This document shows, piece after piece, positions 10,858-22,433 of a stretch of 64,000 bases of DNA; positions within the stretch are counted from its first letter, which is position 1, and each line of letters starts with the position of its first letter. The stretch is from Rhodotorula mucilaginosa (lineage: Eukaryota > Basidiomycota > Microbotryomycetes > Sporidiobolales > Sporidiobolaceae). The stretch is taken from the NCBI GenBank assembly GCA_034406715.1, contig CP137880.1, forward strand, positions 62,001 to 126,000. The letters run 5' to 3'. A model generated the notes under the pieces. The model saw nothing but the letters and a program-made list of their open reading frames with translations, was not told the origin of the DNA and searched no databases. A program made the translations under genes and the position numbers.

Positions 10858-11475
10858 GCTCGATCAGGGTGCGTATGGCTGGGTGGGTGTGGTTGGTATC
10901 GGACAGCGGCGGCGCTGCAGCAGGGTTCGGATCGCAAGAGAGCTGGAAGACCGGCGCAGAGATGAGGGCGCTAGTGGTGCGTAGCTTTGACCGTCCGCAG
11001 GTGATCTGTCGGCTCTCTTATGACTTGCGTGTAGAGGCGAGCGAGCGAGCCGGCAGCAGCTGCGCGCAACGCGATTTCTTGCAGCCGGCAAACTCGCGAC
11101 TCTGAGCCGCGGCCAATCACACGCGGGCCATCTATATTCGGGGATCAGGCCGCCCTGCCTGTACGTACACTCACGACATCTACCGCGTCTGTACTCGATT
11201 AGCATCACTCGCGGCCTTGGCCACAGAAAAGTGCGCGAGCGGGCCGGGCGACGGAAACCAGCAATCGGAAAAAGAACGGCCTGACGCGCCGAGTGCCCGA
11301 TTCGCATCTCGAACGGCAGGGAGGAACGGGCCCGCCAGATCGCATCAAGGCGGGAAAAAGGAGGGCTCAATTTGGTGTTACAATGGAAGTGCGTGGGTGA
11401 CGCGGGCGGATGCAGACAGAAGAGGGACGACGGGGGAAGAGAAAGGACGATGGGCGCCGCGGTGTCTGTCTAGGT
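10858..11475. other. 618-base region upstream of HEM3
   Basis: Lies between the HEM3 start and the NDUFB2 stop, both on the minus strand. It should hold the HEM3 promoter and the NDUFB2 3' UTR. Its open frames have no recognisable content. No named site found. Confidence 0.45.
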
Positions 11476-11849
11476 CTAGTGCTCCCACGGGTGCCGCATG
11501 CCCTGTAGTCCGTGCGCAAGGCATCCATCCCAACAAAGTCAGCGAGCTTGTTATGCTTGCGGGGGGAGAGGGAGACCGGTCGGGTCGGTCGGGCGAGGAG
11601 GAGGGGGTCACTCACGAGGAGGACGGGCCCGTCTTTCCGTGCGCGGTAAAAGATGAAGAACCACATCGAGGCGCCGAGGAGCTTGGCACCGAGGCGGTAG
11701 CCCATTCCTGCGTCGAGAGCAAACATGACCACCGAGGCGGTGAGTGTGGGTCAGTCGTCGGGAACAGAGAGGGGGGCGCGGGAGGGGCTTGACTGACCTG
11801 GGAGGTGAGGGTGGAATCCACCTGCAGGGGCTGCGTGTGCTCCAGCCAT
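11476..11849 (-). CDS. NDUFB2: NADH:ubiquinone oxidoreductase subunit NDUFB2-like (complex I)
   Basis: Complement of join 11476-11502, 11616-11707 and 11798-11849; 56 residues, too small for simple ORF finding. Exon 1 reads MAGAHAAPAGGFHPHLP; exon 2 gives MGYRLGAKLLGASMWFFIFY followed by RARKDGPVLL; exon 3, only 27 bases, gives GMRHPWEH and TAG. Splice phases close exactly (52, 92 and 27 bases). The pattern His-rich start, one membrane helix with MWFFxFYRAxxDGPVLLG and RHPWxH end matches the plant/fungal NDUFB2 (AGGG) accessory subunit of the complex I membrane arm. Identification rests on that C-terminal motif. It lies head to head with ELP1, 146 bases apart. Confidence 0.82.
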
Positions 11850-11995
11850 CTTCTCTCGTTCGTTCCGAGGAGTTGCTAGAGGGAGAGAGAGAGAGGCAAG
11901 TCGAGGTTGACGATGAGAACGAGGTCGACTCTAGACCGCTCACTCGCTCGCTCTGTCGCTCTGACTACAGGCCAAACCGGCCAGAGACTGCACTC

Positions 11996-14900
11996 ATGCG
12001 CTCGCTCGAGCTCATCGCAGCCTCGTTCGACTCGCTCGCGCCGACCACGGCCGCCTCCTCGAGCTCGCAGACTCGACCCTCTACAGCTCCATCCAGCACA
12101 CTGTGCGCTACGACCGTCGACCCTGCCACAGAGACAAAGTACGCCGTCCTCGTCGCCGACCCGGAAAATGAACAGAGCGAGGAGGGAGCGTTCGCCAACC
12201 TCCAAGTGTACCGCTTGGCATCCCGTCCAGGTCAACTCGTCCGTCTCGCCTCCACCACCACCCTCGCTATGCTTCCGTTCGAGGGCATGTTGAACTGACA
12301 CACTCCTTCGGACCAGCCGACTCGCCTGACCACGTTGTCGACTCCGCCGGCGCCTCGTTCTTGCGTCGCCCCGCTCGTCGTCTCGTTCAAGTACCTCGCA
12401 GAGGACGACGCCCTCGTCCTCGTCCTCGCCAACGGAGAAGTCGAGCAAATCTTTCTCGAGGGCAGCAACAGCGCGCATGGAGCGGCAGTCCGAGTACGTG
12501 CATGAACTTGATCTCCTGGCCACCCTTCTTGACACACGGAACGGGAACTGTCGTGCGCGCACTACTAGCATATGCTGATTCAGCGTCTTTCGAAACAGAG
12601 CGAGAACGTTGGAACGTTTGATGCGGGGATCAAGGCTGCCGAGTGGAGTCCGGACGACGAGTTGCTCGCAATCGTGACAGGTGCGCGCGTGCTGCTGTCC
12701 CACGGCTCTGCCACGCTAGTATCACCCCCCGCTGAACAGAAAATGCACATATTCAGGTGACGATCAACTCTTGACCCTGACCAAGACGTTCGAGCCGCTG
12801 TCCGAATCGCCGTTGCACACCACCTCGTTCGGCGTCGACGCCCCCGTCTCGGTCGGGTGGGGTCACAAGTCGACTCAGTTCCACGGCTCGCTCGGCAAGT
12901 CGGCCGCAGCCGCTGCTGCCAAGCTCGATCCGCTCGACGCGCCAATCTTGCTCAGTCCGAAAGACGACGGCCGGACCCGGATTGCGTGGAGGGGGGATTC
13001 GGCGTGGTTTGCCGTCAACAGCGTCGAGACTGCCCCTGCGCGGTCGATTCCTCCTCCTCCTTCTTCCGGCGGCGACGGCGTCGGCGTCGAGGAGCGAGCT
13101 CGACTCGTCCGGAGGATCAGGATCTATTCGAGGTTGGGCGAGCACTCGTCGACTTCGGAACCGATCCCGGGCCTCGAAGGTTCCCTGGCGTGGGTCCCGA
13201 GTGGCGAGATCCTCGCTTCGACGCAGCGCAGACCCGGCCCCTCTACCAAGAGCTCTGGTACCGCCTCGGGTCAGGAATCGTCGACGAATGAGGAGGAGAA
13301 GGAGGAAGAAGTCCAAGTCGTCTTCTTTGAGCGGAACGGACTTCGCCGCCACGAGTTCAAGCTGCGCGAACCGCGCGCCAAGGACGTCATCGTCAGGGAG
13401 ATGAGATGGAACGCGGCTTCGGACTTGCTCGCCGTGTGGATTGAGAGGGCAGGCGCGTTCGACGCGCCGGCGCAGCTCAAGCACGAAGGTGCGCACGGCC
13501 CACCCTGTACTCCCTTTCCCGTACCTCTGATGTTGACCACTTGATTTCTTACGGTATGCAGTACAATTGTGGCACCGCGGGAACTACTATTGGTACCTCA
13601 AACAAACCGTGTCGCCTCGGCTCTCGGAGACGGCCGACTTGATCGGGTTCGAGTGGCACCCCGAAAAAGCCATGGAGCTCGAACTGCTCACGACCGGTCA
13701 GTTGCTCGACATAGCTAGGCACACCATGTACAGTGAACGCTTTGACTGACTAGACGAACCGTATCGCAGACGGCGTCGAAAGCTACTCGCTCAGCTGGGA
13801 GACTTTTGCGAGCCACCGAGCTCCACCGTTTGACGACGGGACCGTGGCGGTCACGGACGGGGGTACGTAGAGAACCAACAGAAACTCATTCTCCCGAGTT
13901 CTGTACGCAACTACTGACTGACCAGCGCGCTTGCAACGAGCAGCGGGCACCAAGCTCACCCCGTTCCGAGTGCAAAACGTCCCGCCTCCGATGGCTTCGC
14001 TCGTCCTCCCCTCCACCCGACCTTTGCCCGCCCTCGCCCCTTCGCACATCGCGTTCGCATCCTCTTCCTCCTCCTCCGCCGCCGCCGGCGCACTCTTCTT
14101 CGCGCTCGTCTACCCAGACTCGTACCTCGAAGTCTATTCGTGGAAGCTCCCTCTGAAAGGCAACGCGCAGAAGAATGCGCTCGCCGGACTCCCGACACCA
14201 GTCTTGCTGTATGCGATGCAGCTCGACCCGAACTTTGAATCGCCGCACAGTCTCGCGCGGCAGTGTGCGGTCAGTATGGTGCACGGTGTCCCCGTCGTTG
14301 CGGTTTTGCGGACTTTGGGCGGAGGCGAAGGGGACGAGGTGCTCTTGGTCGAGGGGAACGATGCCGAGCGCGAGGTCCGACGCGTGACGGTGTTTGAGCG
14401 TGTGGGTAAAATCCTCGCAGAACAGGCGCGAGGAGAAGACTCGCCGGCAGGGGAGGAGGAAGGCACGGAGGCGCCGAAATTCGTGCTGGAGACGCTGCGC
14501 GGAGAGATCCTCGAGAGTGAGTTCCGCAGATCACAAGTCTACTGTCGACCGGCCACTGACTGTGTAAGATCACTCCAGTCCCCCTCGACAGCCAAGAAGA
14601 CTCGGCTCTCCCGTCGTCAACGTTCTCCTCGCTTCCAGAGTTCTGCCCGCACATCTCGACCGTTCTGCTCCCTTCCGGCACAACTCCTTCGTCATCGTTC
14701 CGCCTCCCCAGCTTGATCGGTCTCTCGGCAACGGGGCGACTGTACTCCTCGTCTCGCTTGCTCGCCTCGGACGCAACCTCCTTCATCCTCACTCCCGACT
14801 TCGTCATCTACACCACATACTCTCACGAGGCCAAGTTCCTGCCTCTTTCGAGCATCGCATCCGGCTCTGCTACTGCCGAACACACCGAATCCTTTGCCCG

Positions 14901-17638
14901 ACGCGCTGGGATCGGAGGTGCAGGCGGAGACAGCTCGATCAAGCGTGCGGTCGAGCGCGGGTCGAAGATCGTTACCGTCGTGCCGAGCTCGACGACATTG
15001 GTTCTGCAGATGCCGCGAGGCAATCTCGAGACGATCTGCCCGCGACCACTCGTGCTGCGCGTCGTGCGATCGCATCTCGACAAGTACGTCTTGCCCGCTT
15101 CGCCTAAGCCATGCATGAGCTGACATCTTTACGTCTCCCTCTTGACAGTCACCGGTACCGATCCGCCTTCCTCTTATGCCGGCGTCATCGGATCGATCTC
15201 AACATCTTGCACGACCACGATCCGGAGGCGTTCAAGGCACACCTGTCCGACTTTATTACCCAGGTCAAGGACGTCGACCACCTGAACTTGTTCCTCAGTG
15301 GGCTGAAGGATGAGGACGTCACCAAGACCATGTACCGCCCGCTCGTCGCCTCCGTCAAGGACTTGTCAGTCACCCCCTTTCCCTCTGTCAGTCTTTCGGA
15401 CCACCCAGGCTCACGATGTTTCTACATTCTTGGTGCAGCGACACGTCCAACAAGGTCAACACGATCTGTGACCTCGTGCGAGAGGACCTCGAGAAGCGCG
15501 ACTTGTTCCACTATGCGAATACGATCCTGACTGCTCACGTCCGGAAACGCCCGCCTGCGTACGAGGATGCGCTCAACCTCCTGGTCGAGCTCAAAGGTAT
15601 GTAGAGATGCATACTGATTCAAAATACTCGGCGCTGACAAGAAGGCCATCGCCGCAGCGAAAGACCCCGAGCGGGCAGAGGATGCCGTCAAATACATCAT
15701 CTTCCTCAGCGACGCAAACAAGCTCTTCGATCTCGCCCTCGGCATGTACGATTTCCCGCTCGTGCTCATGATTGCTCAGCAGTCGCAGAAGGTGCGGCTA
15801 AGTTCCCGTGATTTCACGCTCCGCGCTTGCGAAAGTCCGTCGATCTCACCTTTCTGCGTTCCGACAGGATCCGCGCGAGTATCTGCCATTCCTGAGAGCG
15901 CTCCGTGCTCTTCCTCATCACATGCAAAGACACCGCATCGACGACCACCTCGGCCGGTATGCGTCTGCTCTGCGCCACATCACGCAGGCTGGAGACGAGC
16001 ACTTTGACGAGGCGCTCGAGTACGCGAGGCAGCACCGGTTGTTCGAACTCGCTCTGCGGGCATATGAAGACGATGCCGACAAGTACCAGGTTCGTCGGTC
16101 GCCCCCAAATGTGGCATCTCAGGTCGAGAAACTGTACTGACATACTGTTTGCAGGCACTGCTTCGCGCCTATGCGGAGGATCTGTTCGACCGTTCCAAGT
16201 ACTTTGAATCCGCACAGAGTAAGCAGTGCGCAAGGTTGGTAACCGCTCCGGCCCTCCTGACGCTGGACATGACTTGCAGTGTTCCGACTTGGAGGCGAGC
16301 CGGAAAAGGCCATGGTGGCCTACCAGCGTGCGCACGCCTGGCAGGAGCTCTTCACGCTGGCTCTCGGTGCGGGTCAGGTTAACGAGGACGGCCTGAAGGA
16401 TCTCGCTGCCGAGGTCGCTGGTACGTGCTTCGGCTGCTCCGCTCATGTTTCGTGTATGCGTGCTGACCGACCCTTTTCGCCGCAGAGGATTTGGTCGGCA
16501 AGCGTCGACACGCCGAAGCTGCGCGAGTCTTGCTCGACTATGCCAAGGACGTCGATGCGGCGATCGAAGCGCTCTGCGAAGGCCACCTCCACACCGAGGC
16601 GGTCCGAACAGTACGTTTTCTCGCTCACCTGTGTCCCGTAATTCGTCTCTGATGATACTCCTCCCGCGCGTGCAGGCTACCTTCACGGCTCGTCTGGACC
16701 TGATCGACTCGCGCATCAAGGACAGCACCCTCGAATTGCAGAATCGCCTGCTCGAGGACTGCGAAGAGCTCCGCGAGCAGATCGAGAAGCAGGTCGACCG
16801 ATTGCGCGAGCTCAAAGACAAGCAGGAACAGAATCCTTGTGCGTCAAACAGAGAGGTCTTGATCGTCGCTTGCTTCTCGCGCTTATCAGTATCGACCTGC
16901 CGCGCGCAGACTTCTACTTCTGCATCGACGACCCGGTTGCTGCGTTCGAGAATGTCGAGATCGCGCCTGATGGCATGTCCGACGCCGGCACGGCCTTTAC
17001 GCGCTACACGGTCAACCCGACTACGCTCGCAAGCAGTACCCGAAAGTCATCGTGAGTTGCAGAAGCCGTTCTGTTCATTGCGACCATGCTGCTGACCAGC
17101 TTGTGCCGACAGGAAAACTGCAACGTCCCGCCGCAAGGCCGCTCTGAAGCGCGTCGCCGGTCGCAAAGGCACCGTGTACGAGGAGATGTACCTCCTCAAC
17201 TCGATCAAGAAGGCTGCAGAGACGAGACTGGCAGAGCTGCAGGGTACGCGGTTTTCGCTCGAGACTCTGCAGGCTAGCGGAGAGGCTGACATTTCTCCTC
17301 CGTCGACAGGCGAAGCAGCGGCTGTCCTTCCTGTTCTTCTTACTCTCGATTCTTCGGAGCATCGGTCGGCAGCTTTCGAGCTGCAAGCCGCGGTGACTGC
17401 GTTCGAAGCGTTCCTCACTTCGGCCGTCGACCGAGTCTGGGGTCCGTTGGAGGCGCAGTGGCGGCAAGAAGCGGCGGAGGATCAGCGCGTGCGCGATACC
17501 GGCGACCCGGCACTGCTTATGGAGTGGGAACAGAGGCCGCGACCGATAGAGGGCGAGGAGGAGACGAAGCGAGTCGAGCGTCCGAAGATGGCCGCCGTCA
17601 AGTGGCGCATCGGTCTGCTGAGCGCGACTGACGAGTAG
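11996..17638 (+). CDS. ELP1: Elongator complex subunit 1
   Basis: Largest scaffold subunit of Elongator, which modifies wobble uridine (mcm5/ncm5) of tRNAs in the cytoplasm. The start MRSLELIAASFD fits the family's short MRNL-type start. N-terminal beta-propeller exons include LVVSFKYLAEDDALVLVLAN, AAEWSPDDELLAIVTG and a WHPEKAMELELLT block. The helical C-terminal half is the clearest: FLLCRRHRIDLNILHDHDP at about 15160-15230, YARQHRLFELALRAYEDD at about 16020, FRLGGEPEKAMVAYQRAHAW at about 16280 and a TPR-like array. The tRNA-binding basic stretch (RKAALKRVAGRKGTVYEE) is at about 17130-17190. Stop TAG 17636-17638. About fifteen short introns, some with GTCCGT donors (for example 12239). Confidence 0.93.
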
Positions 17639-17769
17639 AGCATCTTGTACATGAAACAATAGATCATGACCTCCTCCTTGCGAGTGGCTTGTCCTTACAA
17701 TCCCCTGTACTGTATTTGTAGATGCGCGAGCCGAGTTTTCGCTTCTTCGCTTCCATCACCACATCGGCC

Positions 17770-18153
17770 ATGTCTGTTCCGGTCGAAATACCGACGCTGC
17801 CTGCTTTCGGCAGCGTCAAACCGCGGCCCGTCATCACGCCAGCGATTGCAGCTCTCACCGACACGATCGGTTCGCTGTACCGCGTCACGGTCGCGCACAC
17901 TTCACGCCTGTTCCTCGGCACGTTCGTCTGCATCGATCCGCAGGGGAACCTCGTACTCGACCAGGCGCTCGAGTTCGAACTCGGCCAAGACGGCGAGATC
18001 GTCGGCGACCCTCAAGGTCGCGAAGTCGGACTCGTCCTGATCAAGCGAAAGTGGTGGACTCGAGTCGAGCGCATGCTCACCGAGGACGAGCGAAGACTCG
18101 CCTACGAGAGGCAGCTCGCAGAGTCTAGTCAAGGCGGGTGCACGCCCTCGTGA
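17770..18153 (+). CDS. NAA38: Lsm-domain protein, NAA38/MAK31-like N-acetyltransferase auxiliary subunit
   Basis: Single-exon reading of 127 residues from the ATG at 17770 (MSVPVEIPTL); an in-frame ATG at 17722 would add 16 residues and cannot be excluded. The core is an Sm/Lsm fold: LYRVTVAHTSRLFLGTFVCI, then DPQGNLVLDQALEF (Sm1, with the D-x-x-G-N-x-V/L-L core), then REVGLVLIKRKWW (Sm2). This arrangement is that of LSMD1/NAA38, the small subunit of the NatC N-terminal acetyltransferase. The C-terminal tail is charged (RMLTEDERRLAYERQL). The end may be wrong: a plausible intron starts just before the stop (see 18154-18927). A generic Lsm protein is the alternative. Confidence 0.7.
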   Translation: MSVPVEIPTLPAFGSVKPRPVITPAIAALTDTIGSLYRVTVAHTSRLFLGTFVCIDPQGNLVLDQALEFELGQDGEIVGDPQGREVGLVLIKRKWWTRVERMLTEDERRLAYERQLAESSQGGCTPS

Positions 18154-18927
18154 ACAAGTCCGCCGGTGATGCCTATGCCGTGAGTCTCGTCGTGGTCGCT
18201 TTCTCCTCACGCCGGCTTGCGAGTTGCTGACCCTGTCTCTTTCCACTTTCAGACCGACAGCAGCGACCGATAGCCTCGGCTCTGAGAGCGACTTCCTGCG
18301 CACGGCGTCTCGAGAACGTCCCTACCTCCCCGGCGTCAGTTTCGCCTCCAACCCCTGTCTTCGTCGAGCGACGAGGTGCCGACCTTTGGCGGCCTCTTTT
18401 TCGACAGTCGTTTAAGGAATGCGCTCGGAGGCGCCTACGCTCCGAATACGGCCGTCCGCGAACCGGCGCGGGGCAGGTCGTGCTTACCGCGGCGCCGAGC
18501 AGCCGTTCGCCGCTTCGTCGCCAGGGTCCGGATGCGGTGATGACGACTGCATACTCGTCGCCATGGTCCCGGATGTCTCCTGTACCTCCTGATGCGGGTG
18601 ATGGGCTCGCGGACCGGAGTCCAGACGGCGAGACGGCTCACCGATGCCTTGAGGAAAGGCCGACTTGCAGGGAGGGCATGCAAATCATTTCAAAGAGACG
18701 ATAAGTGTACTACATTTGGAGCACGAGTGGCAAGCGGGAGAGGGATATGCAAGGGAATGGGAGCGGGGGAACGCGTCGACAACAAAAGCGGAAAAGCTGA
18801 CGGATGGCACGGGAGGAGGAGAAAGAAAGCGAGACGCGCGCAAAGACAAAAAGAGAGGGAAGGCAAGCTACAATGTCTCTGACACTGTGAGTGAATGAAA
18901 GAAAGCAAACAAGCGAGGGGAAGCAAA
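18154..18927. other. Unresolved stretch between NAA38-like gene and Mei2-like gene
   Basis: Includes a good intron signature: GTGAGTCTC at about 18180, GCTGAC and TTTCAG at 18252. It is followed by long open frames on the plus strand with coding-like segments, such as TDSLGSESDFLRTASRERP and FGGLFFDSRLRNALGGAY, but in different frames. Either the NAA38-like gene has a spliced 3' extension or UTR, or this is a decayed or undetected gene. I could not build a consistent model. Confidence 0.4.
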
Positions 18928-21900
18928 CTAGATGTGCGTATTCTGGAGGGCGTGAGCGATCTTGAAGACCGGCTTCGAAGAGGGGAAGAGGCCGACATTG
19001 GAGGCGTTCATCGCCGAACGAGCCTTACGCAGCGGGTCGTCGCAGGCTGTGAGCCATGCCAGAAATCTGGAGTTAGCCGGTACTCTTGCCTTGCCGCGTA
19101 GACTCATCGGCAGGCAGCAGTAGGGGCGGGCTCACCTGGGAACGGCTCCGGTTCACCGGCGTGCGGACCACTCGTAATGAAGAGCTTCGGACGACGACTT
19201 TCGTCCTGGTCAAGTACGGAAGAGTTCTTGAAGTGATTGATGAGCGAGGGCTTGCCCTGCCGACAGGCGAAAACTGCGATCAGCACCTCCCAGTGAGTTG
19301 CACTCGAAGGCAGGATCACACTCGCCTGAATATTCGCATAGCTCAAGACGCAAAGCTTGTCGGAACCGCACTTGTTCCACCTCGTACCGAGACGAGCGCG
19401 GGTAAAGTTGAGGAGCGCGAGGGTGGAAACAAAGTTGACGAAGCCGTCTATGGCGGATTCCGACGTCGTGTGAGCACTCCCGCGCCAATGAGGTGCGGTC
19501 TAAGTTCAAGGAGAGGGACCACTTACATCCAACGTTGCAGTCGTTGGAGTAATCGCAGCGGAGGTAGAAGAAGTCGTAGGACCGGCCCACCACCTGCGAA
19601 GGGGTGCGAGCAATCAGGAGGGAGCGTTTTCCGTGTGCGAGAGATCGGGGGTGCAGCTCGGCGCGCACCTCTTCGATGTACTCCATGACTTCGGTATCCT
19701 TCATCTTGTTAGGAATGTTCTGTGGTCGCGAGAGGAGGCGGGCGATGCGGGAGCTGAGTCAAGCTCGGCCCTTTGGGACCATGCACAAATCTCCCCCCTC
19801 ACCTTGATCATCAGCGTCGTACGGACATCGAGGCCTGTTCATTCAGTCTGAAGATCAGCTCCGTGTAGGCGAACGTCAGAGCAAAAACCGAAAATACGTA
19901 CCTCGCTCGATGCGATCAAAGTTGACCATGTTGCCGACCGGAATCTTGTCGTCGCGGACGAGTCCGTACTCGGACGGAAGTCGAGTACCCGGGCGACCAG
20001 GCTGAGCGTTCCCGGGACTCCTAGTGCCGCCGCCACCGAGAGCACGAATCGGAGAACCAGCCGGAGTCGAATTCGGGCCCCGAGGCTGCGGAGGGAAGCG
20101 GTACTCGTCGAGCGGGACCTCGGACCGGAGCAACGAATGCTTGTGCGGCGAGGGGCTGGGAGTGACAGTGACATAGGCGTCGAAGGCTGTCGTTTGCCAG
20201 CGAGGCGGCGTCTGGTGAGGGCCTTGCTCTTGCGGAGTCGATTCGCGCTCGCGCGCTGGACTCCACTCGTGTCCGGCTGCACGCGGACGAGGACCGGGCA
20301 GCTGCGTCGACTGCCACGCAAGCGGCGTCGTACTCTAAGCGGTGTGAAGCGGGAGGTCCTTAGCAAGACACAGTTCATGAGTGCGGAAACACGCGCCTCG
20401 AACGTACCGCGATCTTCGGCTCGAAAGAGCAGCCGAACTTCGCTCCTCCAGACTCGCGTCCACTCAGGACTTTCATCGCAGTCTCGGCGGCTTGCTCGTC
20501 CCAGTATTCGACGACGTGCATGCCGCGTTCGACCAGTTTGACGGCGCGGATCTCGCCAAAGGTGGCGAGGATCGGCAGCGGCGTGAAGTTCGGCGTGGAA
20601 GTTGGTCCGCGCAGGGTGAACACCAGCACGCCCTCCGAAGCCGACAGCAGTGGGTTCTGACCCGCAGAGCCGGCGAGCTGTATGCAAGGCGGAAAAAAGG
20701 CGAGAACAGATTAGGAAGGTCAACTTTGCCGAGCAGATCAAAGGGAAAGGAGCGTGCCTGCTCAAAAGCCTCGCGAGGAATACAGCGAGCAGGGGCGCTG
20801 TGCGTGGTGAAGAGGGGAGCTTGTTCCGACTGACAATCGAGCTCGAGGCGACGCAGCGCGGAAATGGCGTGGCGGAGGTCGCTGAAAACGAGGACTGCGT
20901 GACCGAAAGACGCGAGATGGCCCGTGAAGCAGCCGCGCAGGCTCAGGTCGCGACAGACGGTCTGTAGTCACACGAAGTGCCAGGAGATCTGTCAGCTGTG
21001 CGAGTCGCCAGGACGCGCGCACCAAAGGAGAAGGGCGCACCTTGATGCGGGAGCCGAATTCTTCCTCGCTCATTTCCGGACGCAGGTCCTGAAGGAAGAC
21101 GTAGCGAGTGGCGAAGGGGCCTTTGTTTTTGTTCTTTGCGGAAGGTGACGAGCCGTCGGTGTCGTCCGCCAGGTCGATGAGAGCGCCTCCGAAGCGGGCG
21201 GGAGAGCCTTGCGTCGATCCGCTCGCATTCGGTGCCGGTTGCTCGAGGCGCGACGCCGTGGCAGGACTCGAGCGAGGAGTGTCGTCGGAGCGGGGCAGCC
21301 AGGTCCAGCTGGCGGCGTGAGACTCTTGACGCGAGATCGGGTTGGCGGGACGAGGGGGAGGGTCCACGGGACGGAAAGGCGATTCGTGCCGGTCAGAGCG
21401 AGGCGGCAGCGATTCGCCCGAGAAGCCCCGCCCGCGTGGGAGAGAAGAGCTCCAGGGACGGTCCTGGGCAACCTCAGGCCTGCTCCGAGGCGGTACGGTC
21501 CGGACAAAGTGACCGATGACGGGGTCAAAAGGCGGAACACTGGCCGAAAGGCCCTGACGCTGGTGAGCGCCTCGGTCGCCGCTCTTGTCGGAGTCAAGAG
21601 ACTCTGCGTCCCTGTACGAAGCGTTTGATGCGAAGAAAGGGGCCCAGGCGGGTACTCCCGGCTGCTCTTGCGCGCGGTCAAAACTCGGCAACGAGGACCT
21701 CGCGTACGCGCTCATCGCAGGCTCGGACGGGCGAGTGCCTGCACGCAGGTATATATACAAAGTCAGTATATGCGACGCTGTGACCCGAGCGCACAAAGAA
21801 GATTTACCTTGAGAGTCGAGCGGCGCCTTTTCGTTCGCGTGGTTAGGTTCCTCTTCGACGCGTCCCCGCTGTCCTGGGCCGGGGGCGACGTCCGGCGAAC

Positions 21901-22036
21901 CACCTAACGCAGGAGTGGAGACCTCGGAAGCACGGCTCTCGAGTCCGGCAAGGTCGGCAGGGCTGTGCGTGTTGGAAGAAGCGAGGGTGAAGACGTCCGG
22001 CGCGACGGGACGGCTCGGCCGCGCGGTCGCAGCCAT
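18928..22036 (-). CDS. Mei2-like RNA-binding protein (three RRMs)
   Basis: Starts at 22036 (MAATARPSRPVAPDVF). A long disordered Ser/Pro/Arg region comes first. RRM1-like sequence begins TRYVFLQDLRPEMSEEEFG and continues in later exons (FGHAVLVFSDLRHAISALRR). RRM2 reads LATFGEIRAVKLVERGMHVV. The diagnostic C-terminal RRM (RNA recognition motif 2, PF04059) spans several exons: VRTTLMIKNIPNKM, YDFFYLRCDYSNDCNVGYAF and LCVLSYANIQGKPSLINHF. It ends ALQNTHI at TAG 18928-18930. About eight introns. S. pombe Mei2 is the meiosis switch acting with meiRNA; plant AMLs share the domain. The role here is inferred only. Confidence 0.87.
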
Positions 22037-22433
22037 GGCAAGCAGAAGGGGGAGCGAGAGGCTATGCAAGGGTGTAATAGACAAACGCAGATAAGTGCCT
22101 TGGCTGAGGGTCAGAGTCAGGATGAAGGAGGAAAAGAAACAAGAGAGAGCGCGAATCGACGCGCTCGTCCTCGCTTCGTTTGCACGAACCTAGGTCGACG
22201 AGTCCCAAGTTGCGCGCCTCGAGAGTGCGTACTCGGGGCTAGGAAAGTGTTGAATATGCTGCTGTACTGCAAAGGATCAAATACACAACAAGAGACGCGA
22301 GGAGGAAAACCTCGGAGAGCGAGAACGCAAAAAGAGGATGTGGAACTCAACGCGAAATAGAGTCAGGGAGAGTTGGGGAGAGACAGACAGGCAAGGAGTG
22401 TAAGGTGTGAGGCATTGACCGCCAAGGCACCGC
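22037..22433. other. 397-base spacer between two minus-strand genes
   Basis: Promoter side of the Mei2-like gene and 3' side of the WD40/DUF2415 gene. No RNA gene or clear motif seen. Confidence 0.4.
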
